From CAIVAT01 sp964628215 (GTDB lineage: Bacteria > Bacteroidota > Bacteroidia > Bacteroidales > FEN-979): a stretch of DNA of 7,318 nucleotides. The stretch covers positions 1 to 7,318 of the forward strand of contig CAZVNF010000178.1 in assembly GCA_964628215.1 (NCBI GenBank). The letters are read 5' to 3'. Position 1 is the first letter of the stretch; the number at the start of each line of letters is the position of its first letter. Positions 1-6,451 of this stretch are shown here, piece after piece. Below the pieces are notes generated by a model that searched no databases, was not told where the DNA came from, and worked only from the letters and a program-made list of their open reading frames with translations. Position numbers and translations under genes: made by a program.

Positions 1-173
1 GAACTGTCAAATACACCGAAGAGTTGTTCTGAACGGTTCTTCGCCAATTCTTTCTGTTTTTCAAACTGTATTTCAACTTTTTGAAGGTAGGCGGGGTCGG
101 TGATGAAATGGTCGCAGTTGCAGCCCGAAATCAGTAAGGAAATAATCGTAACGACAAGGAGGATCGTTTTCAT
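1..173 (-). CDS. Lipoprotein of unknown function, N-terminal part (cut by window edge)
   Basis: Reading leftward from an ATG at 173-171 there is an uninterrupted frame of 57 codons that leaves the window. It begins MKTILLVVTI and has a short hydrophobic segment ending in the lipobox L14-I-S-G-C18, so it should be processed by signal peptidase II and lipidated on Cys18. A second cysteine follows at position 20. The part after the lipobox is polar and rich in Lys, Glu and Gln (about residues 30-50), compatible with a helix. I do not recognise the family and most of the protein lies outside the window. No Shine-Dalgarno sequence precedes the ATG, as is usual in Bacteroidota. An exact -7-type element lies at 229-236 on the same strand. 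The gene is divergent from the GxxExxY gene. That it encodes a lipoprotein is well supported; its function is unknown. Confidence 0.8.
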   Translation of the reverse strand, partial: MKTILLVVTIISLLISGCNCDHFITDPAYLQKVEIQFEKQKELAKNRSEQLFGVFDS

Positions 174-228
174 ATGGGTTTGATTAAGCAAAATGTTTCT
201 TTTCTGCAGTGGTGTTATAACTTATCAA

Positions 229-236
229 CAAACCTA
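229..236 (-). promoter_or_regulatory. Putative Bacteroidota -7 promoter element for the lipoprotein gene
   Basis: On the minus strand this reads TAGGTTTG, an exact match to the Bacteroidota primary sigma -7 consensus TAnnTTTG, ending 55 bases upstream of the lipoprotein ATG. That would leave a leader of roughly 50 bases. No convincing TTTG -33 element is present at the usual distance upstream, so the call rests on the -7 match and its position. Confidence 0.4.
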
Positions 237-291
237 TTACTTTTTGGGGAATTGGCGATTAAGCAGGGAAAGTTTTTTCGAGGTTGGTTTG

Positions 292-335
292 TTACACGAA
301 GGGACACGAAGGAGGCACGAAGAAACACGAAGAAA
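292..335 (+). repeat. Left CACGAAG array (left arm of inverted repeat)
   Basis: Four exact CACGAAG units start at 295, 305, 316 and 326, with spacings of 10, 11 and 10 bases. Bases 292-322 are an exact reverse complement of 774-804 (31 of 31). Extending to 334 against 762-804 gives 41 of 43 matches, the mismatches being at 323 and 324. The array ends 45 bases upstream of the GxxExxY start codon, so it lies in the leader or promoter region of that gene. An open frame on the minus strand across this array is only the repeat translated and is not a gene. Confidence 0.95.
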
Positions 336-354
336 TTTTTGAACAATTTTTGAA
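334..354 (+). repeat. AT-rich 10-base direct repeat beside the left array
   Basis: AATTTTTGAA occurs at 334-343 and again at 345-354, an offset of 11 bases. It continues the 10/11-base rhythm of the adjacent CACGAAG array and may be a degenerate extension of it, each copy ending in GAAC or GAAG. It lies just upstream of the GxxExxY start codon. It could also be chance in an AT-rich leader. Confidence 0.6.
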
Positions 355-380
355 GAGTTACACAAATTAAAAAAAGTATT

Positions 381-752
381 ATGGAATTTGATGCGACATC
401 TAAGGTAGTTATTGGCTGTGCTATTGAGGTTCACCGAATGGTTGGCCCGGGGTTATTGGAATCTGCTTATGAGGAATGCCTGGTTTATGAATTGTTGAGG
501 AATGGATTGAATGTTGAAAGACAAAAACCTATCCCGGTAATCTACAAAGACATCAAACTTGATTGTGGTTACCGGCTTGATCTGCTGGTTGAAAAATGTG
601 TGATCGTTGAATTAAAATCAATTGAATCAATCTTGACGGTTCATGAAGCCCAAATTCTCACCTATATGCGTTTTGCAAAGGTTAAAACCGGCCTGCTCAT
701 TAATTTTAATGTCACAGTCCTGAAATCCGGCCTAAAACGTTTTGTCTTTTAG
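381..752 (+). CDS. GxxExxY-family protein, PD-(D/E)XK nuclease-like
   Basis: The 123-residue product carries the family signature G24-L-L-E27-S-A-Y30. It also has the spacing expected of a PD-(D/E)XK core: D67 in the strand around YRLDLLVE, then E77-L-K79 in IVELKS. The family is annotated with the PDDEXK_3 domain, so a metal-dependent nuclease is the structural prediction; the substrate and biological role of the family are not established to my knowledge. The length and the C-terminal GLLINFN...KRFVF segment look complete and all putative catalytic residues are present. There is no signal peptide or membrane segment, so the protein should be cytoplasmic. ATG 381 is preceded by A-rich sequence with no Shine-Dalgarno. 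The gene stands alone, divergent from the lipoprotein gene and convergent with the glycoside hydrolase gene, with inverted CACGAAG arrays on both sides. The right array begins on the base after the TAG stop. Confidence 0.93.
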   Translation: MEFDATSKVVIGCAIEVHRMVGPGLLESAYEECLVYELLRNGLNVERQKPIPVIYKDIKLDCGYRLDLLVEKCVIVELKSIESILTVHEAQILTYMRFAKVKTGLLINFNVTVLKSGLKRFVF

Positions 753-804
753 CTTCGTGTCTTCTTCGTGTCCCTTCGTGCCTCCTTCGTGTCCCTTCGT
801 GTAA
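753..804 (-). repeat. Right CACGAAG array (right arm of inverted repeat)
   Basis: Five exact CTTCGTG units (CACGAAG on the minus strand) start at 753, 764, 774, 785 and 795, with spacings of 11, 10, 11 and 10 bases. The first unit starts on the base after the GxxExxY stop codon, and the array ends 8 bases before the glycoside hydrolase stop codon. It therefore fills nearly all of the 60 bases between two convergent genes. The inner part of the array (753-761) has no counterpart in the left arm. It has no self-complementary hairpin and no T-run, so it is not a classical terminator by itself. An open frame that runs rightward from 768 is translated repeat plus antisense and was not called. Confidence 0.95.
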
Positions 805-812
805 TAACTTGC

Positions 813-3215
813 TTAGTACCCCACTACCACTTCTTCCCCGCCACCCATAGGTATCTCAACACTCCTCTCCCTCACCGATTTCAGTTTTACCGAATAATCC
901 TTACCACCTGCACGCATGATCATCAAATCCTCAAACGAATGCAGAATGAGCCTTACGGAAGTGAACTTCGAAACAAAAGTTCCTTCTGCCTTTGAAAAAC
1001 TGATCACTTTCCTAACCGGGTCAAATGTGATGGTTCTGCGGAAATAACTCCCGTTTTCATACTGGTAAGTTGATCCATCGTCTTCGTAATAAACGTATGA
1101 ATTGGGTTTGTCCCCGTTGTATATATGCAGATCCATCACCGGCGATGGTTTTTGTGCAGTGTACTGAATGTCCGATTGCATTGGGATGATCCCTGAAGCT
1201 TTTACAAATACCGGAAGATCGTTGAGCGGAGCATCCACGGTTACTTCAGAATTCCCTTTATAAAATTCCCCGCTGCTGAGGCGGTACCATCCCCCTGCGG
1301 GAAGATAGACTTTTGCCGCATTCTGATTGCACGATACCGGGGCTACCAGGAGATTGTCGCCAAACAGGTATTCATTCTGATAGCTCCACCAGTAAACCTT
1401 TTCATCAAAGGTGTAATCAATGGCCAGGCTTCGTGCCATCGGGAGCCCGTTTACCGATGATTCATACATCCCGGAATAAATGTAAGGAAGCAACCGGTAT
1501 CGCTGTTTGATCATCTCTTTTACCATGCGTTCCACATTGAGGCCGAAAGCCCATGGTTCCTTGCTTTTCGTTTCCCAGGCCGAATGGTTCCTGAAGAATG
1601 GTGTAAAAACCCCGAGCGACATCCAGCGGGTATATAGCTGTTCAGAAGGGTTTCCCATAAATCCGCCCACATCAGGGCCGGTAAATGATACGCCTGAAAG
1701 CCCGAGTCCTGTTACCATCCGGGCCGACAGCATCATGTGGTCATCGGTTGCTTCGTTGTCGCCGGTCCACACAGCTGAATAACGTTGAATACCTGCATAA
1801 CCGGCACGAGTGAGGACAAAGGGCCGTTTGCCATTCAGCAGGGCTTTGGTGCCTTCAAAGGTGGCGCGTGACATTTCAAGTCCGTAAAGGTTGTGGGCCT
1901 GGGCAATGGTTCCCTTTCGACCTTCAAAGTCGAATTGCACAATGTTCGGGATGCGCTGTCCCCAGGCAGAGGGTTCATTCATGTCGTTCCAGAATCCTTC
2001 CACCCCGGGATCAGAAAGCCTGTTAAACGAGGCGCCCCACCATTTACGAACCGGTTCTTTTGTGAAATCCGGGAAATGGCAACGTCCGGGCCACACACTT
2101 CCGATATAGTTGCTCCCATCAGGGTACTTTGCAAAGTAATTGTTCGCAACACCTTCGTCATAGGCAAAATATCCTTTCTCCACTTTGATACCCGGGTCGA
2201 CAATGGTGGCAACGTGAAACCCCATGGAGTTGAGTTTGCCGATCATTGCAGCAGGCTGGGGGAACCGTTCCTTATTCCAGGTAAAGATCTTGTATGCATC
2301 CATGTAATCGATATCGAGGTAGATCACATCGCAGGGAATCTGTTTGTCGCGGAATTGCTGCGCGATGCCCATCACCTGTGATTCGGGAAAATAACTCCAG
2401 CGCGATTGCTGGTATCCCAGGCTCCAGTAAGGTGGCAGGTGCATCCGCCCGGTTAGCCAGGTATAGTCGCTGATGATCCCGGCGATGGAGGAAGCCCCGA
2501 AGAAATAGTAGTTCATTTCTCCGTCGGAGGCCGAAAAACTGCTGAACCGTTCATCGGTGGAAGCCCCGAAGTTGAACATCGTGCGATACGAATTATCCAG
2601 GAATATCCCGTAAGTCAGTTTACCATGTACGCCGATAAAAAACGGGATACTCTGGTAAAGCGGATCGTGGTTGATGGCATAGGCCGGAACATCGGAGTTC
2701 CAGTTTTCGAAGGCATTTCCGCGTTTATCCAGGTTCCCGGTTTTCTCACCCAAACCCAGGAATTTCTCGTCCGGGAATAATTTCCTGTAGGTAGTGACTT
2801 CGGTTCCAAGCCAGGAAACGGGCAGGGTTGATTCGTCTTCAGAGATCACCTCCCCCTTCAGCGTCCGGATCGAAAAACGCATTGGGTTTTTGTAGATAAC
2901 CACCTGCAGTGAATCGGTAAAAAGGATTACTGAATCTGCATGCTCCTTTATGTTACTGATAAAAGAGGAAGGTTTTTGTACGACAGCATAAGAGAAATCG
3001 TCAATTGGTGCCTGTCTGGTCACCCGGATGCGCAGGATGGTCGGAGAGTAAGTGTCAATCTGCACAATGGCATTTGCCGCCGCCAACTGCACCCCGTGTT
3101 CCGTGGGCCTGAAACCGGATAATTTCCCGGCGAATATGGGAAGGTTGTTTTGCGCAATTGTGTCACTGTCATGTAAAACAACCATAAGCAACATGATTTG
3201 TAGAATCAGTTTCAT
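813..3215 (-). CDS. Secreted glycoside hydrolase family 31, probable alpha-glucosidase
   Basis: The 800-residue product starts MKLILQIMLL and has a type I signal peptide with likely cleavage near TIA-QNN, so it should act in the periplasm or outside the cell. The frame stays open 41 codons further upstream, but only this start places the hydrophobic segment at the N terminus. An N-terminal mutarotase-like sandwich with GLGEKTGNLDKRG (about residues 154-166) precedes the (beta/alpha)8 catalytic domain. The nucleophile is D411 in WNDMNEPS, the acid/base is D486 in WTGDN, and further conserved GH31 sites are LDIDYMD (300-306), FTGPDVGGF (511-519) and RNHS (542-545). A C-terminal region with YYEDDGSTYQY (709-719) matches the DUF5110-type beta domain. 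W-x-DMNE around the nucleophile favours alpha-glucosidase over alpha-xylosidase, where K-x-DFGE is typical. Substrate linkage cannot be read from sequence. No SusC/SusD pair is in view. It is divergent from the kinase gene. Confidence 0.93.
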   Translation of the reverse strand: MKLILQIMLLMVVLHDSDTIAQNNLPIFAGKLSGFRPTEHGVQLAAANAIVQIDTYSPTILRIRVTRQAPIDDFSYAVVQKPSSFISNIKEHADSVILFTDSLQVVIYKNPMRFSIRTLKGEVISEDESTLPVSWLGTEVTTYRKLFPDEKFLGLGEKTGNLDKRGNAFENWNSDVPAYAINHDPLYQSIPFFIGVHGKLTYGIFLDNSYRTMFNFGASTDERFSSFSASDGEMNYYFFGASSIAGIISDYTWLTGRMHLPPYWSLGYQQSRWSYFPESQVMGIAQQFRDKQIPCDVIYLDIDYMDAYKIFTWNKERFPQPAAMIGKLNSMGFHVATIVDPGIKVEKGYFAYDEGVANNYFAKYPDGSNYIGSVWPGRCHFPDFTKEPVRKWWGASFNRLSDPGVEGFWNDMNEPSAWGQRIPNIVQFDFEGRKGTIAQAHNLYGLEMSRATFEGTKALLNGKRPFVLTRAGYAGIQRYSAVWTGDNEATDDHMMLSARMVTGLGLSGVSFTGPDVGGFMGNPSEQLYTRWMSLGVFTPFFRNHSAWETKSKEPWAFGLNVERMVKEMIKQRYRLLPYIYSGMYESSVNGLPMARSLAIDYTFDEKVYWWSYQNEYLFGDNLLVAPVSCNQNAAKVYLPAGGWYRLSSGEFYKGNSEVTVDAPLNDLPVFVKASGIIPMQSDIQYTAQKPSPVMDLHIYNGDKPNSYVYYEDDGSTYQYENGSYFRRTITFDPVRKVISFSKAEGTFVSKFTSVRLILHSFEDLMIMRAGGKDYSVKLKSVRERSVEIPMGGGEEVVVGY

Positions 3216-3382
3216 ACATTGAAATTTGAAGCCAAATGTAATGAAATAAAAGAAATGATCCGGCTGTAGTGCTTTCACGGGGAGTAATTTGATTTTTAAT
3301 TCAAGGGTGGGGATTGATTTAGTATATTCGCTGTTCAATTCTGATATTTATAAATCTGTAGGTGAGTGACTAAGTCTCTACA
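3216..3382. promoter_or_regulatory. Divergent promoter region between the GH31 and kinase genes
   Basis: These 167 AT-rich bases separate two divergent start codons and must hold both promoters. On the minus strand an exact TAnnTTTG lies at 3233-3240. On the plus strand I see only one-mismatch forms of that element (3323-3330 and 3351-3358), without a well-placed TTTG upstream. No convincing paired LytTR-type direct repeat with 21-base spacing is visible. A weak hairpin abuts the kinase start codon (3358-3381). Confidence 0.6.
3233..3240 (-). promoter_or_regulatory. Putative -7 promoter element for the GH31 gene
   Basis: The minus strand reads TACATTTG, an exact match to TAnnTTTG, ending 17 bases before the GH31 ATG at 3215. 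This would imply a very short leader of about ten bases. No TTTG -33 element is found about 19 bases upstream, so an activator might be needed, or the match may be chance. Its presence also supports the start at 3215, since the upstream in-frame ATG at 3338 would lie before the promoter. Confidence 0.35.
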
Positions 3383-6300
3383 ATGAAACTATCGGTAATT
3401 TCCGGTTTAATCCTGTGTTTGTGTTTCTTTCAGCCTGCAGGGGCCCAGCATGCAGGTTACAAATTATACACTGTTTCCGATGGTCTCGTTCAATCGGAAG
3501 TTACTGCAATTCAGCAAGATGCCAAAGGATTTCTCTGGATCGGTACAAAAAACGGCATCAGCCGGTTTGACGGAAATTCATTCCAGACTATACGGGATTC
3601 TGCAGGGGTTTCAGCAGCAGCAGTGTTTCATATCGGAAATTTAAATGACAGCACCGTATGGTTTGTGACCGCGAAAGGATGTATGTTATTTATGTACCAT
3701 GGAAACCGCAATATCCTGAGAAGTTATCCAACCGATGGCGGGTATACAGGATACTGGGAACAGGAAGGAAAAGGTTTTTTTGTCTCGGCCGCACAGAAAT
3801 TATTCCAGGTTGATCATACCGGATTGCATGAAAAAAGCAACTTCTTAACTGAAAGGCTTAAAGGTTCATGTGCAAAGACTGGCTGGGAGAACCTTATTTA
3901 TTCAGAGCAGGATGGTAATTTCTATTTCAGGTCACCGGCTGGGAATCTTGCCTGTTTGAGGGGTAATAAAGTGATCAACCTGCACATTAATTCATTTTCC
4001 GGATTATTTCAGGGCATGGATGGGAAGACCTATTTTTTCAGTCCGGCAATTGCATTAACTCATCACCTGATGAAGGACCCGATCACGCAATGGTCAAACT
4101 ATAACGGCAGGCTGAAGGAACCATCGCGGTTGTACTGCATAACAGATACCCTTGTTGAACTTGTTGCTGATTTTGGGATGAATCCCGGAATACTGGAACA
4201 TACCCTCCTTATTTTGAATAAGGATACCATGTATATGTCATCTCCCCAAAAGCCCGGTTTTTTTGCCTTTATCAACCGGCAAATGACAGAATACAAAATT
4301 CCGTTTACAACAAGTAGTTTCATGTTTCTTGACCGGGAGCATAATTTGTGGCTGGGTTCGCCAATGGGGCTTGTCAGATTGCATGCGTTGCAATTTACCA
4401 GTTATAACGAAAGTGACAACCTCCATGTGAATACCCAGATGGTTGCTGAAGATAAGAACCATGTGATCATTACCGGTGGTTATGATAAAGGCATTCAGAA
4501 ACTTACCGGAGGTAAATTTACCAATATCCCGATGCCTGATTTATTAGGTTCCGGGAGGCTTTGTTACACCTTTCCCGGCAGCCTGAAAGACCGGAACGGG
4601 AAAGTCTATATCAGCACAAGTCCATACTGCATGATTACCTGGGATGGAAAATCGCTGTGCAATGTCGCAGGGTTGCCTGTAACCGCCTCTTATAGTTTTT
4701 TGGAAGACACAATTACCCGGGAGATTTATTGTGGTTCGGACCTGGGGTTGCTCACGAAAAAACAATCAGGCCCGGATTATGGTTTGATGAAAATATTTCC
4801 CGGAAACAAACGGAATAAAGCCGTGTCATTAATCATGGATCCGACCGGCAGGATATTGCTGGGCGGGTTCAAAGGATTGTCATTCCTGAAGGGCGGGCAG
4901 GTGACCCACCTTCCGGATAGCACATACCCGTATGATGAAGGTGCGAATGCCATGGTTAAAGATTCACGCGGTAATATCTGGATCGGGAATACGAAAGGAT
5001 TATGGTTGTTCGATATGAAAAAATTCCGCAAAGTTGCGAACCCCTGGTTCAATGACCTCGTGGTGAGTTTGTGTATGATAGATTCTGCAAAGTTGTTCAT
5101 TGGCGGTTTGCAGGGGATAGGGTTTCTGAACCTGGATTCTTTTTATAATACCGACACGGCCGCCATCCGCTATTTCAACTCGGATAATGGATTTACCGGC
5201 AATGAATGTCAGCAGAACGCAGTTTGTTACGACAGCCGTGGAAAACTGTGGGTCGCTACTACAGATAACCTGCAATGTATTGATCCGCGAAACCTTCCTG
5301 TTTCCATGGCAGGGCCGCAAGTGTATATTGAAAAAATTAGCTCGATCAATGACGCCATGAAGATGGTTCCACTGGTTATATCTTCCATATCAAAAGGGCA
5401 GATGGAATTGAACTACCCGGAACACAACCTGCGTTTTGATTTCACTGCACCTGTTTTCCGTGGGCCGAGTTTTGTCATGTTCAGGTACCGGCTTGAAGGG
5501 CAGGATAATGAATGGTCACATCCGACCAAAGAAAGGTACGCGGTGTATACAAACCTGAAACCGGGGCACTACACGTTTAAAGTGATTGCCTGCAATGATG
5601 AAGGGTTATGGTCGGCAAATCCGGCTGTTTTTACAATTTATATACGGCCGGCATTCTGGCAAACCTGGTGGTTCCTGGTGTTTATGGTGATTGTACTGGC
5701 TGGCTTCTTTTTCGGACTGGGATACCTGGTCATGAGCCGCCGGAAGCGATCGATACAGGTTAAACTTGAATCGGAAAAAAAGATCGCTGAGTTGCAACTG
5801 ATCTCGATCAGAAACCAGATTGATCCCCATTTCACCTTCAATGCAATGAACTCGATCGCTTCCGTCATCCTCAGAGAGGAAAAGGAAAAAGCCTACAGTT
5901 TCTTTGTTAAACTTTCCAACCTAATCAGGCAGGTGCTCACTTCAGGGGATAAAGTGACCCGAACTCTTGCCGAAGAGCTGGTATTTGTTCAGAATTATCT
6001 TGAGATCGAAAAATTAAGGTTCCGGGAATCGTTCCAATTCAGAATCAATGTTATACAGCCGATAAATCTAGACCAGGAGGTGCCCAAGATGGTGATTCAC
6101 ACCTATGCTGAAAATGCCCTGAAGCATGGTCTTTTGAATAAAAAGGAGGGCGTTGGCGAATTAACCATTAATATATGGGAGGAAGAAAGTAAACTTCATA
6201 TCGTGCTGGAAGATAACGGAATCGGAAGGGAACAGGCACGCAGACTGGCACAACCATCCACCGGCAAAGGAATGATGATCCTGAATTTTTATTACGATTT

Positions 6301-6451
6301 CTTCGACAGGTATAATGACCAGAAGATTATACATGAGGTTACCGACTTATACGATAAACTGAATGAACCGGCAGGCACCCGGGTGACTGTGATCATCCCG
6401 TCGGGGTTCCAATACAATATTACTGCAAATGACCCACAAGACAAGCATTAA
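3383..6451 (+). CDS. LytS-type sensor histidine kinase with periplasmic two-component propeller and Y_Y_Y domain
   Basis: The 1022-residue protein has a signal peptide (cleavage near AGA-Q at 21-22) and then a long periplasmic sensor. Reg_prop-like blade motifs are visible at 49-64 (GFLWIGTKNGISRFDG), 320-335, 489-502, 530-544, 569-582 and 620-634; residues 80-310 are more divergent. A Y_Y_Y domain follows at about 680-755 and one membrane segment at about 761-784. The cytoplasmic part is a His_kinase (PF06580) domain with phospho-acceptor H816 in NQIDPHFTFN, a helix to about 885, then an HATPase domain with N-box N911 (AENALKHG), G1 box DNGIG at 943-947 and glycines 961 and 963. It should autophosphorylate and pass phosphate to the overlapping response regulator. 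The ligand is unknown. It resembles Bacteroidota glycan sensors in its propeller, but has a separate LytTR regulator instead of a fused AraC output. The ATG has no well-spaced Shine-Dalgarno. Confidence 0.94.
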   Translation: MKLSVISGLILCLCFFQPAGAQHAGYKLYTVSDGLVQSEVTAIQQDAKGFLWIGTKNGISRFDGNSFQTIRDSAGVSAAAVFHIGNLNDSTVWFVTAKGCMLFMYHGNRNILRSYPTDGGYTGYWEQEGKGFFVSAAQKLFQVDHTGLHEKSNFLTERLKGSCAKTGWENLIYSEQDGNFYFRSPAGNLACLRGNKVINLHINSFSGLFQGMDGKTYFFSPAIALTHHLMKDPITQWSNYNGRLKEPSRLYCITDTLVELVADFGMNPGILEHTLLILNKDTMYMSSPQKPGFFAFINRQMTEYKIPFTTSSFMFLDREHNLWLGSPMGLVRLHALQFTSYNESDNLHVNTQMVAEDKNHVIITGGYDKGIQKLTGGKFTNIPMPDLLGSGRLCYTFPGSLKDRNGKVYISTSPYCMITWDGKSLCNVAGLPVTASYSFLEDTITREIYCGSDLGLLTKKQSGPDYGLMKIFPGNKRNKAVSLIMDPTGRILLGGFKGLSFLKGGQVTHLPDSTYPYDEGANAMVKDSRGNIWIGNTKGLWLFDMKKFRKVANPWFNDLVVSLCMIDSAKLFIGGLQGIGFLNLDSFYNTDTAAIRYFNSDNGFTGNECQQNAVCYDSRGKLWVATTDNLQCIDPRNLPVSMAGPQVYIEKISSINDAMKMVPLVISSISKGQMELNYPEHNLRFDFTAPVFRGPSFVMFRYRLEGQDNEWSHPTKERYAVYTNLKPGHYTFKVIACNDEGLWSANPAVFTIYIRPAFWQTWWFLVFMVIVLAGFFFGLGYLVMSRRKRSIQVKLESEKKIAELQLISIRNQIDPHFTFNAMNSIASVILREEKEKAYSFFVKLSNLIRQVLTSGDKVTRTLAEELVFVQNYLEIEKLRFRESFQFRINVIQPINLDQEVPKMVIHTYAENALKHGLLNKKEGVGELTINIWEEESKLHIVLEDNGIGREQARRLAQPSTGKGMMILNFYYDFFDRYNDQKIIHEVTDLYDKLNEPAGTRVTVIIPSGFQYNITANDPQDKH

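Larger units (their letters stand above)
292..804. mobile_element. Candidate repeat-bounded GxxExxY cassette (513 bases)
   Basis: The GxxExxY gene is bracketed by oppositely oriented CACGAAG arrays whose outer 31 bases are exact reverse complements (292-322 and 774-804). This is the outline of a small element with terminal inverted repeats. No target-site duplication is visible at the edges, and the gene is nuclease-like rather than a known transposase, so mobility is an inference. Alternatives are a cassette spread by recombination between arrays, or a resident gene that acquired flanking repeats. The right edge falls 8 bases short of the glycoside hydrolase stop codon, which is not disrupted. 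Confidence 0.4.

Noticed and set aside
237..434. Minus-strand open frame of 65 codons across the left array and the start of the GxxExxY gene
   Set aside because: It is the CACGAAG array translated (repeating LRVSS-like peptides) and overlaps a well-supported gene on the other strand.
292..804. CRISPR array
   Set aside because: Units are 7 bases with 3-4-base linkers in opposite orientation on the two sides of a gene; there are no spacers of CRISPR length and no cas genes.
753..804. Intrinsic terminator for the convergent genes
   Set aside because: The array has no self-complementary stem and no T-run on either strand; only long-range pairing with the left arm is possible.
282..814. Target-site duplication at the ends of the GxxExxY cassette
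   Set aside because: The bases outside 292 and 804 show no matching direct repeat of useful length.
768..995. Plus-strand open frame of 75 codons starting in the right array
   Set aside because: It is translated repeat followed by antisense of the glycoside hydrolase C terminus; no protein family features.
1893..2381. Plus-strand open frame of 162 codons opposite the GH31 gene
   Set aside because: It is antisense to the catalytic domain with its conserved motifs, and has no recognisable protein features.
3219..3256. Possible LytTR-like ATTTCA repeats on the minus strand upstream of GH31
   Set aside because: Copies near 3225 and 3247 are 22 bases apart but share only a short AT-rich core, and a third copy at 3256 breaks the pattern; not distinguishable from chance.
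3216..3338. In-frame N-terminal extension of the GH31 protein to an ATG at 3338
   Set aside because: It would bury the signal peptide 41 residues inside the protein and place the start upstream of the -7 promoter match at 3233-3240.
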